A DNA stretch of 64,000 nt, from assembly GCF_007858975.2 (NCBI RefSeq), contig NZ_CP042220.2:3844001-3908000 (forward strand). The letters are read 5' to 3'. Source of the DNA: Dickeya poaceiphila (GTDB lineage: Bacteria; Pseudomonadota; Gammaproteobacteria; Enterobacterales; Enterobacteriaceae). A program made the translations under genes and the position numbers. The number at the start of each line of letters is the position of its first letter. Position 1 is the first letter of the stretch. This document shows positions 1 through 9,459 of the stretch, one piece after another. The notes under the pieces are model-generated. The model saw only the letters and a list, made by a program, of their open reading frames with translations, ran no database searches and had not been told where the DNA came from.

Positions 1-369
1 CGCGGCCTGATCAAACTCGGTATCCTGCAAGGCGATGCAGATACCCTGTTCGCCGAACAGGCGCACCGTAAGTTCTTTATGCACGGTCTGAGCCACTGGC
101 TCGGCATGGATGTGCATGACGTTGGCGACTACGGCACCGCTGATCGTGGCCGGCCACTGGAGCCGGGCATGGTGCTGACAGTAGAACCGGGCCTGTACAT
201 CGCGCCGGATGCTGATGTACCGCCGGAGTATCGCGGTATTGGCATTCGCATCGAAGACGATATTGTGATCACCGCAACCGGCAATGACGTGCTGACCGGA
301 AACGTAGTGAAAGATCCGGATGACATCGAAGCATTGATGGCAAAAGCAGCAGCAGGATACGCCTCATGA
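1..369 (+). CDS. pepP: Xaa-Pro aminopeptidase PepP, C-terminal part
   Basis: This is the last 122 codons of a proline aminopeptidase, which removes N-terminal residues preceding proline in the cytoplasm. The reading frame is open from base 1, so the start lies outside the window. The 'pita-bread' metallopeptidase signatures are visible: HGLSHWLG (metal-binding His), TVEPGLYI (metal-binding Glu) and GIGIRIEDD (last Glu ligand). The stop overlaps the ubiH start by 4 bases (ATGA), as in other enterobacteria, where pepP precedes ubiH. Identity is secure; only the N-terminal portion is missing. Confidence 0.95.
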   Translation, partial: RGLIKLGILQGDADTLFAEQAHRKFFMHGLSHWLGMDVHDVGDYGTADRGRPLEPGMVLTVEPGLYIAPDADVPPEYRGIGIRIEDDIVITATGNDVLTGNVVKDPDDIEALMAKAAAGYAS

Positions 370-1544
370 CGGTCATGATTGTCGGCGGCGGAATGGCAGG
401 CGCAACGCTGGCGCTGGCGATCTCCCACCTGTCGAACGGTCGGGTTCCGGTAGACCTGGTCGAAGCCCGCTCGCCGCAAGAGCACCAGCACCCCGGTTTT
501 GACGCCCGCGCCATTGCGCTGGCCCAGGGCACCTGTATGCAGTTGGACGCTATCGGCGTCTGGCAGACGTTCGCCCCCGTCGCCACCCCCATCACCAGCG
601 TACACGTCAGTGACCGGGGTCACGCAGGGCGGGTACGGTTGCAGGCCAGCGATTACCGGGTACCGGCGCTAGGTCACGTGGTTGAACTACACGACGTCGG
701 CAAACGATTGTTCTCGCTATTACAACAGGCGCCCGGCGTGCGATTGCATTGCCCGGCAACGGTAGTCAGTATGCAGCGGGAAGAGAGCAGCGCGTCACTG
801 CAGTTGGACAACGGTACCCTGCTGAGCGGGCAACTGCTGGTGGCAGCCGATGGCTCTCACTCCCGGCTGGCACAGTACGCCGGTATCCAGCGGCAGCACG
901 CGCCTTACGAACAGGTGGCTGTCATCGCCAATGTCACCACCGCGCAAGCACATCAGGGCCGCGCCTACGAGCGCTTCACCGAGCACGGTCCGCTGGCGCT
1001 GTTGCCAATGAGCAAAGGCCGCAGCTCACTGGTGTGGTGCCACCCGCTATCACAACAGGCCGAGGTGGATAGCTGGAGCGATACACAGTTTCGCCAGCAG
1101 TTGCAGCGGGCGTTTGGCTGGCGGCTGGGGGCGATAACCCAGGTCGGCGAGCGTCACAGTTATCCGCTGGCACTCTCGACCGCCAGCCGGCACATCAGCC
1201 ACCGGTTGGCGCTGGCAGGCAATGCGGCGCAAACTCTGCACCCCATCGCCGGGCAAGGGTTCAACCTCGGTTTGCGCGACGTAATGACACTGGCGGAAAC
1301 CGTGGTGGCCGCAGTCGAACAGCAGGAAGATCCGGGCAGCCAAATGGTGTTGCAACGCTATCAACGTCGCCGCCAGCCAGATCAGCACACCACGGTAACC
1401 TTGACCGACGGGCTGGTGCGCGTCTTCTCCAACCGCCTGTTTCCGATGGAAGTCGGGCGGAATCTGGGGCTGATGGCGATGAATGGCCTGCCGCTGCTGC
1501 GTGACGTGCTGGCACGGCGTACGCTGGGCTGGGTGGAACGTTAA
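366..1544 (+). CDS. ubiH: 2-octaprenyl-6-methoxyphenyl hydroxylase UbiH
   Basis: This 392-residue FAD-dependent aromatic hydroxylase acts in ubiquinone biosynthesis. The N-terminus carries the dinucleotide-binding motif IVGGGMAGATLALAIS (residues about 5-20). Near residue 280 is the second FAD motif in the UbiH form GNAAQTLHPIAGQGFN, where many relatives have GDAAH. Length matches the family. It starts inside the pepP stop codon and is followed after 22 bases by its paralogue ubiI, so the two hydroxylases are probably co-transcribed with pepP. The start is the ATG of the ATGA overlap. Confidence 0.95.
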   Translation: MTVMIVGGGMAGATLALAISHLSNGRVPVDLVEARSPQEHQHPGFDARAIALAQGTCMQLDAIGVWQTFAPVATPITSVHVSDRGHAGRVRLQASDYRVPALGHVVELHDVGKRLFSLLQQAPGVRLHCPATVVSMQREESSASLQLDNGTLLSGQLLVAADGSHSRLAQYAGIQRQHAPYEQVAVIANVTTAQAHQGRAYERFTEHGPLALLPMSKGRSSLVWCHPLSQQAEVDSWSDTQFRQQLQRAFGWRLGAITQVGERHSYPLALSTASRHISHRLALAGNAAQTLHPIAGQGFNLGLRDVMTLAETVVAAVEQQEDPGSQMVLQRYQRRRQPDQHTTVTLTDGLVRVFSNRLFPMEVGRNLGLMAMNGLPLLRDVLARRTLGWVER

Positions 1545-1566
1545 TACAGACAGGAATTCATGCTCT

Positions 1567-2778
1567 ATGCAATCATTTGATGTGGTCATCGCGGGTGGAG
1601 GAATGGTCGGGTTGGCACTGGCCTGTGGTTTGCAAGGCAGCGGCCTGAACGTCGCGGTGCTGGAAAAGCAGGCGGCCACGGCACCATCGGCAACCGGTCC
1701 GCACGCGCTGCGCGTATCCGCCATCAATGCCGCCAGCGAAACGCTGCTGCGTAAGCTCAACGTCTGGCCGGGCATTGCCGCACAACGGCTGAGTCCCTAC
1801 AACGACATGTACGTTTGGGATAAAGACAGCTTCGGCAATATTCGTTTTTGCGGTGAAGAGTTTGGGTTTTCCCACCTCGGCCACATAGTCGAAAACGATG
1901 TCATCCAGTGGGCATTGTGGCAACAGGCAGCCCAATCGCGGGATATCACTCTGCTGGCGCCCGCTGCACTGCGGCAGGTGGCCTGGGGCGAAACGGAAGC
2001 CTTCATTACACTGGAAGACGGCAACATGCTCACTGCCCGGTTGGTGGTGGGAGCAGACGGCGCACACTCCTGGCTGCGCCAGCACGCTGATATTCCACTC
2101 ACTTTTTGGGATTACGGCCATCATGCGCTGGTCGCCAACATCCGGACTGAACAGCCGCACGGCGCTACCGCCAGTCAGGTATTCCACGGCGACGGTATTC
2201 TGGCATTTCTGCCGCTCAGCGACCCGCATCTTAGTTCGATAGTCTGGTCGCTGCCGCCAGAACGTGCCCGACAAATGTGCGAGCTGCCTGCCGGGGAGTT
2301 TGCCAGACAACTGGCAATCACCTTCGATATGCGGCTGGGGCTGTGCCAGTTAGAGAGTGACCGCCAAACCTTCCCGCTTACCGCGCGTTATGCCCGCAGC
2401 TTTGCGGCTCACCGGCTGGTGCTGACGGGCGATGCGGCACACACCATTCATCCGCTGGCGGGTCAGGGCGTCAACCTCGGTTTTATGGACGTGGCGGAGC
2501 TGATTGCCGAACTCAAACGGTTACAGGCGCAAGGTAAAGACATCGGCCAGCACCTGTATCTGCGACGTTACGAACGGCGTCGCAAACACAGTGCGGCCAT
2601 GATGCTGGCGAGTATGCAGGGCTTTCGTACCCTGTTCGCCGGTTCACACCCGGTTAGCAGCCTGCTGCGTGATATCGGCCTGAAGCTGGCGGACACACTG
2701 CCAGGCGTCAAGCCGACGCTGGTACGTCAGGCGATGGGGCTTAACGATCTCCCTGACTGGCTGAACCACGCCAGTTAA
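1567..2778 (+). CDS. ubiI: 2-octaprenylphenol hydroxylase UbiI (VisC)
   Basis: This 403-residue flavoprotein hydroxylase is the partner of UbiH in ubiquinone synthesis. The N-terminus MQSFDVVIAGGGMVGLALA holds the FAD-binding GxGxxG motif, and GDAAHTIHPLAGQGVNLGFMD around residue 285 is the second FAD motif. An upstream in-frame start at 1483 would lie within ubiH and add 28 unlikely residues, so ATG 1567 is preferred. The TAA stop is the first part of a 19-bp tandem duplication. In E. coli gcvTHP follows this gene; here it does not. Confidence 0.94.
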   Translation: MQSFDVVIAGGGMVGLALACGLQGSGLNVAVLEKQAATAPSATGPHALRVSAINAASETLLRKLNVWPGIAAQRLSPYNDMYVWDKDSFGNIRFCGEEFGFSHLGHIVENDVIQWALWQQAAQSRDITLLAPAALRQVAWGETEAFITLEDGNMLTARLVVGADGAHSWLRQHADIPLTFWDYGHHALVANIRTEQPHGATASQVFHGDGILAFLPLSDPHLSSIVWSLPPERARQMCELPAGEFARQLAITFDMRLGLCQLESDRQTFPLTARYARSFAAHRLVLTGDAAHTIHPLAGQGVNLGFMDVAELIAELKRLQAQGKDIGQHLYLRRYERRRKHSAAMMLASMQGFRTLFAGSHPVSSLLRDIGLKLADTLPGVKPTLVRQAMGLNDLPDWLNHAS

Positions 2779-2813
2779 CCTGAAGTAAAACTATTAACCT
2801 TAAGTAAAACTAT
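2776..2813. repeat. 19-bp tandem duplication at the ubiI stop
   Basis: Two adjacent 19-base copies, TAACCTGAAGTAAAACTAT (2776-2794) and TAACCTTAAGTAAAACTAT (2795-2813), differ at one position. The first includes the ubiI stop codon. The function is unknown; similar short duplications occur in other spacers of this window. Confidence 0.9.
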
Positions 2814-2814
2814 C

Positions 2815-2841
2815 GGGCTGCGTGCGTTCATGGCGCAGCCC
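2815..2841 (+). terminator. Hairpin downstream of ubiI
   Basis: A perfect 8-bp stem, GGGCTGCG (2815-2822) with CGCAGCCC (2834-2841), encloses an 11-base loop. No T-run follows, so it is at best a weak intrinsic terminator or an mRNA 3'-end stabiliser. Confidence 0.4.
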
Positions 2842-3494
2842 ACACATTACAGCCCACGTATCAGTAATCAACCAGTGGCTGCTTTTCATCAGCTTATTTC
2901 CTTCCCGCCAGCATTTCTGCATCCTGCTTCATAAAAACCATCTGACTGGTTATGTTTAATCTGTGCAGTGGTAACAAGGAAAATAAGAGCAGCCCTTTCT
3001 TTGAGCATATCGTCGAATAAGAAGAAAACATGAAAATATAAATCCACTGAGCGCATAATAAATATTCATCGCTACCACCCCTGAAATAACGAAATAAATA
3101 AAATGATAATGAATAGAAATAAAATAATCGATATTCCAGTCACTTGAACGATAACGAATACAGTTGGATGTCATCAACATCGCAAAGAAAACCACGCCAA
3201 TTATTTCCATCACATAAGATAACGCCTTAATATTTCATTATGAAATTATCCAATCCGCAGAAAAAAACACCACACCCCTGTCACAATAGAGCATAAAAAT
3301 TAATATCCACTGCATTAAAAAAACACCATTTGAAATTAGTAGCAATTAACTTATCAGATAAATAATAACGATAAGCAATACTCGAATACCGTAATTCAAA
3401 GGCGTATACTGCCGGCAAAGATGAACGTGATTATTTAAGGAGAGTGAATTATTCACTGTTCATCTTTTCTTTTTTGTTCTTAAGGAGAAATACC
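2842..3494. other. AT-rich spacer without a convincing gene
   Basis: About 650 bases between ubiI and the yagU-like gene. The stretch from about 2950 to 3440 is strongly AT-rich. An 85-codon minus-strand frame at 2956-3213 would encode a hydrophobic peptide, but it has no clear ribosome site and resembles no family I know. The gcvTHP operon expected here from E. coli is absent. The last ~70 bases must hold the yagU promoter, but no strong -35/-10 pair stands out. Confidence 0.5.
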
Positions 3495-4037
3495 ATGCAA
3501 GCTCGTACTATTAAGGAAAAAATCATACTGGCAGTGGTGGTTGGCATTATTGCCGGCATCATTTGCGCGATTGCCAAATTTGGCTGGGAAATCCCCTTCC
3601 CGCCTCGTACCCCGGCAAGGGATCTCACCAACCCGCCTCAGCAATTATTACAGCAGCTTGGCATGTCGTTTGATCTCTCCCACCTGACATATCTGTTCAA
3701 TGGTAACCCACGGCCTATCATGAGCTTCATCATGCACTTCGGCTTCTCAATTACCTTTAGCGTGCTTTATTGCGTAGCGGCGGAATTCTGGCCACGCATC
3801 AAACTGTGGCAGGGTGCGTTCTACGGCCTGGTGCTCTGGGTGGTGTTCCATGTCGTGCTGCTGCCATTATTCGGTACTGTACCTGCGCCATGGGACCAGC
3901 CATTCGCCGAACACTTTTCAGAAATTTTCGGCCACATGTTCTGTTTCTGGGTAGCGGAGCTGGCACGGCGTGACCTGCGTAACCGTATCACCCATCAGTC
4001 AGAAGACAACACATTGACCACGCAACACGCGCACTGA
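3495..4037 (+). CDS. yagU: YagU-family inner membrane protein
   Basis: This 180-residue protein matches the YagU (DUF1440) family, which in E. coli is linked to acid resistance; the molecular role is unknown. At least three membrane segments are visible: residues about 9-28 (IILAVVVGIIAGIICAIAKF), a middle segment around FIMHFGFSITFSVLYCVAAEF, and one around GLVLWVVFHVVLLPLFG. The signature-like stretch PPRTPARDLTNPPQQL follows the first segment. ATG 3495 is chosen because AAGGAGAA lies just upstream at 3482-3489; the frame is open further upstream but without a ribosome site. It is a single-gene unit with a terminator after it. Confidence 0.85.
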   Translation: MQARTIKEKIILAVVVGIIAGIICAIAKFGWEIPFPPRTPARDLTNPPQQLLQQLGMSFDLSHLTYLFNGNPRPIMSFIMHFGFSITFSVLYCVAAEFWPRIKLWQGAFYGLVLWVVFHVVLLPLFGTVPAPWDQPFAEHFSEIFGHMFCFWVAELARRDLRNRITHQSEDNTLTTQHAH

Positions 4038-4067
4038 CCTTATCACGCTCTGATTATCTGGTTACCT

Positions 4068-4094
4068 AACCCCTGACTCTGATTAGGGGTTTTT
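4068..4094 (+). terminator. Rho-independent terminator after yagU
   Basis: AACCCCT (4068-4074) pairs with AGGGGTT (4085-4091), and the run TTTTT falls on the distal arm and just after it. It lies 30 bases beyond the yagU stop and has the classical shape. Confidence 0.75.
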
Positions 4095-4252
4095 CATATC
4101 CTCTCGCCCGTTTTTTCCTTCGATCTGCCAGGCTTTTCCCCCACCACCAACCTGTAACAGGGGAACCGTTCCACCTGGCACCTAAACCAAAACATCCTAC
4201 AGTCATTTCATAACGCAGGAAGCGTCATCATGAAATAACTAAGGACACCGCA

Positions 4253-6196
4253 ATGATGCCCATTTATTTTCTTACGTCTTCGTATGTTCTGATATCTCGC
4301 CACGTTTTTAGCCGTGTCTGCATGGTTGGCATATTACTGCTGCTTTGCGGCAGTGCTCGTGCGCTCACACCTGATGATGCCCGACATTTACTTGAACGCA
4401 CCAGCTTTGGCGCCAGCAAGCAGGATATTGCAGCCCTGCTGCCGCTTTCCAGAGAGCAGGCGGTATCACAGTTAGTGGCATCACTGGATAAACCGCACTA
4501 TATTCAGCCACCCGCTTATATTTCCCGGCCTCGTCCCAATTACTGGGACAAAGACTGGGAAAAAGAGCAGGTGGTGTTTTACCGCATCAATGAAATTCAT
4601 CAGTTACAAGACTGGTGGATGCAGGAGATGATTGAAACCCCCGCGCCATTCGCCGAGCGGCTGACGCTCTTCTGGCACAATCACTTTGTTTCCCGTTTCC
4701 AGAACACCCGTATTTCCGCGCCTTTTTATGATCAACTGCTGCTATTTCGCCGCTGGGGCGGCAAAGATTTTCGCCAGTTACTGAAAGGGATTTTGCGTGA
4801 TCCAATGATGTTAAGCGGATTGGATAACGTGAAAAATACCCGTACACACCCCAATGAAAACCTGGCCCGTGAATTGATGGAACTGTTCACGCTGGGTGTC
4901 GGCCATTACAGCGAACAGGATGTAAAACAGGTAGCGCGCCTGCTGGCCGGGCATACTGTCGCTCAGAATGACGGCTGGCGCTATCTGGTCAATGAGCAAG
5001 AGCGCGACATCGGGGAAAAAACGATCCTTGGGCAATCGGTAGCAGGCAATGCCAGTGACGAACTGGATCAGTTAGTAGAGATATTATTGCGCCAACCCAG
5101 CACCGCCGAGCACATTGCCGGAAAATTCTATTATGAGTTTGTTTCCATCACACCGAATGACGAGGAAGTGCACAGGCTGGCGGGGATATTGCGCGACAGC
5201 GATTATAACTTGCGGGCGCTACTCAACGCGCTGTTATTAAGCGAAGCATTTTGGGCACCGGAAAACCGCGGCAATTTAATCAAATCTCCGCTGGATGTGA
5301 TTGTCGGGTTTGCCCGCACCTTTCGCCTGCGGATGCCCGATTACCGCATCCTCACGGACTATGCCGCTGTGCTGGGGCAAGAGCCATTCAGCGCGCCGGA
5401 TGTTTCCGGCTGGAAAGGCGGCCTGAACTGGTTAAACAACAGCCAGATCACCAACAGAAAACGTATCATTGAACGGCTGTGGATTGCCGTTAGCCAGTCA
5501 TATCGGCTCGCGGACGAGTCTGCTGACGGATTGCATATTCGTTTCAGTTCCGAATACCGACAGGTTCCCGCCACGTTCAGTGTACGCGTCAACCAGCAGC
5601 CCGTCGGGACGATTACCGCCAAAGCCGGCTTGCTCACACAAGGTATTGAGAAAGCCTCTAACGAATCTGCGGCCATGAAACCTATGTGGGAAAATGCCAC
5701 TATTCCCAGCGCCGCACTGCCGCCGCACCCGCAAACCGTCACACTCGGTTTTGCGCTGAAAGACGTGGATACCCATCTGTTCATCAACTGGATAGCGCTC
5801 AACGGCAAGCGTTATAACCCATCAAGCGCGCGTTGGGTAAAAGCGGTAGCAGGCCGCTGCCCGAATGGGGTGCCGACCGGTGCTTTTTATTGTGATGCCG
5901 AGCTGGAGTTCTCGTTAGATAACACCGTCAGCACTGACCGCGCCTCGCTGGAAGACTTACAAACACCACTGAACTTCAACATTGAATATGGCACGGCACG
6001 GTTACAGCTACACCCTCAGCCTACGGTGACAGCAGATACGCCGTCATCCCCTTTGCCACTACTTCCCCCGCTGATGCCCGCGCTGCCTGATGATGTCGCC
6101 TCTGTGATGCAAGCGGCATCTGCCAGTCAGCTCAGGGAATTACAGCAGCAGATGTATCGGATTCTGAGCATAGACCCGGCCTATAACCTGAAATAA
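4253..6196 (+). CDS. DUF1800 family exported protein
   Basis: This 647-residue protein belongs to the DUF1800 family, of unknown biochemical role and usually paired with a DUF1501 protein as here. A signal peptide is likely (hydrophobic run GILLLLCGSARA, residues about 26-38). Family hallmarks are LLERTSFGA near the mature N-terminus, ERLTLFWHNHFVS around residue 139, and HPNENLARELMELFTLG around residue 198. A central insertion (about 430-600) is predicted to be a beta-rich module not typical of short DUF1800 proteins. AAGGA at 4241-4245 supports ATG 4253. Thirteen bases separate it from the next gene, so one operon is likely. Confidence 0.85.
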   Translation: MMPIYFLTSSYVLISRHVFSRVCMVGILLLLCGSARALTPDDARHLLERTSFGASKQDIAALLPLSREQAVSQLVASLDKPHYIQPPAYISRPRPNYWDKDWEKEQVVFYRINEIHQLQDWWMQEMIETPAPFAERLTLFWHNHFVSRFQNTRISAPFYDQLLLFRRWGGKDFRQLLKGILRDPMMLSGLDNVKNTRTHPNENLARELMELFTLGVGHYSEQDVKQVARLLAGHTVAQNDGWRYLVNEQERDIGEKTILGQSVAGNASDELDQLVEILLRQPSTAEHIAGKFYYEFVSITPNDEEVHRLAGILRDSDYNLRALLNALLLSEAFWAPENRGNLIKSPLDVIVGFARTFRLRMPDYRILTDYAAVLGQEPFSAPDVSGWKGGLNWLNNSQITNRKRIIERLWIAVSQSYRLADESADGLHIRFSSEYRQVPATFSVRVNQQPVGTITAKAGLLTQGIEKASNESAAMKPMWENATIPSAALPPHPQTVTLGFALKDVDTHLFINWIALNGKRYNPSSARWVKAVAGRCPNGVPTGAFYCDAELEFSLDNTVSTDRASLEDLQTPLNFNIEYGTARLQLHPQPTVTADTPSSPLPLLPPLMPALPDDVASVMQAASASQLRELQQQMYRILSIDPAYNLK

Positions 6197-6209
6197 TCCG
6201 GAGTGATAT

Positions 6210-7433
6210 ATGACAACTGCACCTGACTATACCCGCAGAAATTTGCTGAAACTGTTTGGCGCGTTACCATTAGTCTCGCTGTTGCCTGCCCCTGTGCTGG
6301 CTGAAAACCTCCAGGCATTACGCCAGCAAACCGGCCAGCGCAGGCTGATCATCGTCGAGTTGTTTGGCGGTAACGATGCGCTTAATACCCTGATTCCCTA
6401 TCGTGACCCGCTTTATCGTCACTATCGACCCAATCTGGCTATTCCGGCCAAACAATGGCTCCCTCTCAACGATGAATTCGCTTTTAACTCCGCGCTCGCC
6501 GCGCTGGAAGCGATTTATCAGCATGGGGAACTAGCTATCATCCCGGATATCGGTTATCCCCATCCCACACTGTCGCATTTTGATGCCACGACTATCTGGA
6601 ATACCGGTTATACCGATCCCACACGACATTCAGGCTGGGCAGGCCGCACGATTGCCGCCAATCAACGCTGGGCCAGACACCACGATGCGGATGGGATTGT
6701 GTTCTCAGGTTCGCCAGATTTTATCCAGCAAGAAGGGGTGCACGCCCTCGAACTTCAGGACACCAGTACGCTGCTGTCTGACGAGCCAATGCGCTTACAA
6801 TCCGACGCGCAGACAAGCAGCGCCGCGTCACATTACCTGCGAACCCTGATAGACAATCACCAAAATATCAGCCAACGCATTCGGCAAAAACTCAATCGCC
6901 CCAATCCGTTTGAACGATTATTCAACCCCACGCAGTCAGGCTACATGGAACCGGTTTACATTCAGGGGGCGCAGTTGCTGTGGCTGATCGCCTGCGGCGT
7001 TGATACCCCGGTGCTGAAATTAGGCATGTCGGGCTTTGATCTGCATTCACTGATGCATGAACACCATAACCCTCTCTTGCAACAACTTGCCCGGCTACTG
7101 ACAGGATTGCGTCAGGGGCTGATGGATATCGGCACCTGGAACAACAGCCTGATTCTGGTGCAATCAGAATTTGGTCGCAGGCCGCAAGAGAACGCCTCCG
7201 GCGGTACGGACCACGGCTCCAGCGGCGTCGCTTTCTTACTCGGCGGCGCCCTCAACGGCGGCATATATGGAACACGCTCAGACCTTGCCAAACTGGATGA
7301 AGCGGGCAACCCCGTCTTTACCACCGATTTTCGCCACCTCTACTCCAGCATTGTGACGCAGTTCTGGCAATTGCCTCATAACCCATTACAGCAGGAAGGT
7401 TTTTCCCCTCTGGCTTTGCGCTTCTACACCTAA
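6210..7433 (+). CDS. DUF1501 family protein with twin-arginine-like leader
   Basis: This 407-residue protein matches DUF1501, a sulfatase/phosphatase-fold family usually adjacent to DUF1800 genes. The N-terminus YTRRNLLKLFGALPLVSLLPAPVLA is a Tat-type leader (twin Arg followed by a hydrophobic run and an AxA-like site), so export in the folded state is likely. Family motifs include IIVELFGGNDALNTLIPY (about 47-64), FDLHSLMHEHHNPLL (about 275) and QSEFGRRPQENASGGTDHG (about 315-333), the last typical of the putative metal site. Operon position between DUF1800 and a glycosyltransferase suggests a role in processing or exporting that enzyme's product, but this is inference. Confidence 0.85.
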   Translation: MTTAPDYTRRNLLKLFGALPLVSLLPAPVLAENLQALRQQTGQRRLIIVELFGGNDALNTLIPYRDPLYRHYRPNLAIPAKQWLPLNDEFAFNSALAALEAIYQHGELAIIPDIGYPHPTLSHFDATTIWNTGYTDPTRHSGWAGRTIAANQRWARHHDADGIVFSGSPDFIQQEGVHALELQDTSTLLSDEPMRLQSDAQTSSAASHYLRTLIDNHQNISQRIRQKLNRPNPFERLFNPTQSGYMEPVYIQGAQLLWLIACGVDTPVLKLGMSGFDLHSLMHEHHNPLLQQLARLLTGLRQGLMDIGTWNNSLILVQSEFGRRPQENASGGTDHGSSGVAFLLGGALNGGIYGTRSDLAKLDEAGNPVFTTDFRHLYSSIVTQFWQLPHNPLQQEGFSPLALRFYT

Positions 7434-7461
7434 CGCCATCATGACGACAAGGATGACTATC

Positions 7462-9366
7462 ATGAATCACGATGCCACTACACGCCAAATCAGGAACGAC
7501 GCATACAGCAGTACTGAACCACAAGATGTTATTCACGAGCACGTATCGGATGGGGAATTGATATACACAACCTCGTTGCCTGACGTATGCGATATTCTGG
7601 TGTGCGTTACCCTGTATAACGAACCACCGATTGCCCTTAACAACACACTGGCGGCATTATTTCGCAGCCATACATTGACTTACGGTGATGACCCGACGCC
7701 GCCATCATTGGTGATTTGCATCATCACCGACGGTGAGTCTGCATTGCATCCTGACACCCGATGCTGGCTGGCCTCGTCAGGTTTCACGTTGTCCGATTCC
7801 TCAGGCACGCCAGCGCCCCATAAAGGCAGCCACAATTGTTTGCACGTTCAACGCAGCCGCAGCTCTGACAGCCAACCGGTTGGAAAGATTTCCACCTCGC
7901 TCAAGCCTTACTGCAAAAAGTCTCTGCCCCAACTGCTGCTGGCCGAGAAACGAGACAACCGAGGGAAACTGGATTCGCACAACTGGTTTTTTCGCCACCT
8001 TTGTCGTCTAATCACCCCGCGTTATGTGCTGCAAATCGATACCGGCTCGATTCCTGATGTCGCCTGCCTGTACAACCTGTATCACTATCTGGAACAACAT
8101 CCTGATTGTGCGGCACTGGCAACGCATACCCTTACCGCGATGCCGACCGACACCAGGCTGCTGACAAACTGGCAATACAGTGATTTTCTCTGGGAAAAAC
8201 TCACCGACTGGCCGGTGAGCCAATGCCTGGGCTATATGGATGTGATTCCCGGTCAATGCAGCCTGATACGCTATGCCGCATTGGTCACCCCCGGCCCGCA
8301 GGGGTCATGTCCTTTACAGCACTACTTGCGCGGCCTGCATCCCAAAGGGCTGCTGGAACATAACCAGTTTCTGGCAGAAGATCGCGTACTGGGGTTTGAA
8401 CTCATCAAAGATACCCCTGCCACCACGGAGTACCTGCCCTCAGCCAGACTGGAAACGGATGCCTGTTCCACACTGGGGGAACTGATGCGCCAGCGCCGCC
8501 GCTGGATCAACAGTACTCTGGCGGTTCGCTTCGCCACCTTGCTGGAGTTGCCTGCGCTCTGGCGTAATGCATCGCTCTCACGCCCCCGAAAACTGCAGAT
8601 TACGTTGGCCATACTGTGGCATTGCAGTTCGCTGTTTACCTTACTCTTCACCCCTACGCTGCTGAGTATGTCAGCCGCAATCAGTATGCCGCAGCTGTTA
8701 TCAACCACATCACAGGAGATGACAGCCTATCTTTGGGCAGGCAGCGTATTATTACTGTGGTTTGGAGTAATGTGCCTAAGCCGATCATGCAATATCAACA
8801 CCGCATCAGGGCTTATGCTGCATCAGATTGCGATGATTATCATGGGACTCTCGACGACCTTACTCACCCTTTGTAGTCTGATCACTTATCCGCTGGCGAT
8901 AATCATGTTACTTGCAACGCCATTGCTACTTGCCGCTATCGTTTCACCCGATAACCTAAGCGCATTGTGGCGTATGGCAATTTTCTATTTACCCAGTTTG
9001 CTGTTTTTCCCGTTATATCTGACCACTTACTCTCTCGCACAGTTCAGTGATGTCAGTTGGGGAACCAAAGGGCTTATCCATCTCACCGCCAATAAAACTT
9101 CAATGCGCTGGCAACGAGCACGGGATAAAATACTGTCGGGATGGTTGATGACGAATGTGCTGCTTACCCTGACCCTGCTGCATACAGGAGAGCGTTTCAG
9201 TCTTTGTTTTGCCTCTGCATTGATTGGTTTTATTCTGATACGCTATTTTATTGCCGCACTGTGTCACCACTTTCTTACGACAACCGCCCCTGTCGTTACC
9301 AACACTCACCACAACCAAACCGGTAATCATGGTGATAGCATAATTAATGGCAAACCGGCAAAGTAA
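7462..9366 (+). CDS. Chitin-synthase-like GT2 glycosyltransferase
   Basis: This 634-residue membrane glycosyltransferase resembles chitin synthases more than bacterial cellulose or hyaluronan synthases. Motifs in order: DILVCVTLYNE (nucleotide-sugar binding), LQIDTGSIPD (DxD-like region), PGQCSLIR, AEDRVL (catalytic Asp), QRRRW (product binding) and, in the C-terminal membrane region, DVSWGTKG, a motif diagnostic of eukaryotic-type chitin synthases. About six or seven hydrophobic segments follow QRRRW. ATG 7462 is chosen over 7441 because AAGGA lies 8 bases upstream (7449-7453). It is the last gene of the DUF1800-DUF1501 unit. The polymer made is not provable from sequence; beta-1,4-GlcNAc is the leading guess. 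Confidence 0.8.
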   Translation: MNHDATTRQIRNDAYSSTEPQDVIHEHVSDGELIYTTSLPDVCDILVCVTLYNEPPIALNNTLAALFRSHTLTYGDDPTPPSLVICIITDGESALHPDTRCWLASSGFTLSDSSGTPAPHKGSHNCLHVQRSRSSDSQPVGKISTSLKPYCKKSLPQLLLAEKRDNRGKLDSHNWFFRHLCRLITPRYVLQIDTGSIPDVACLYNLYHYLEQHPDCAALATHTLTAMPTDTRLLTNWQYSDFLWEKLTDWPVSQCLGYMDVIPGQCSLIRYAALVTPGPQGSCPLQHYLRGLHPKGLLEHNQFLAEDRVLGFELIKDTPATTEYLPSARLETDACSTLGELMRQRRRWINSTLAVRFATLLELPALWRNASLSRPRKLQITLAILWHCSSLFTLLFTPTLLSMSAAISMPQLLSTTSQEMTAYLWAGSVLLLWFGVMCLSRSCNINTASGLMLHQIAMIIMGLSTTLLTLCSLITYPLAIIMLLATPLLLAAIVSPDNLSALWRMAIFYLPSLLFFPLYLTTYSLAQFSDVSWGTKGLIHLTANKTSMRWQRARDKILSGWLMTNVLLTLTLLHTGERFSLCFASALIGFILIRYFIAALCHHFLTTTAPVVTNTHHNQTGNHGDSIINGKPAK

Positions 9367-9459
9367 GATAGTGACTCAAAAACCCTAAAAGGGCCTCAGC
9401 ATTAACAACCTGTTCAAATCATAGATAAAAAAACCTAACCCCATGAGCCGTGGACACTG

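Noticed and set aside
2956..3213. Minus-strand frame for an 85-residue hydrophobic peptide
   Set aside because: No ribosome site, no family resemblance, and AT-rich composition that favours such frames by chance.
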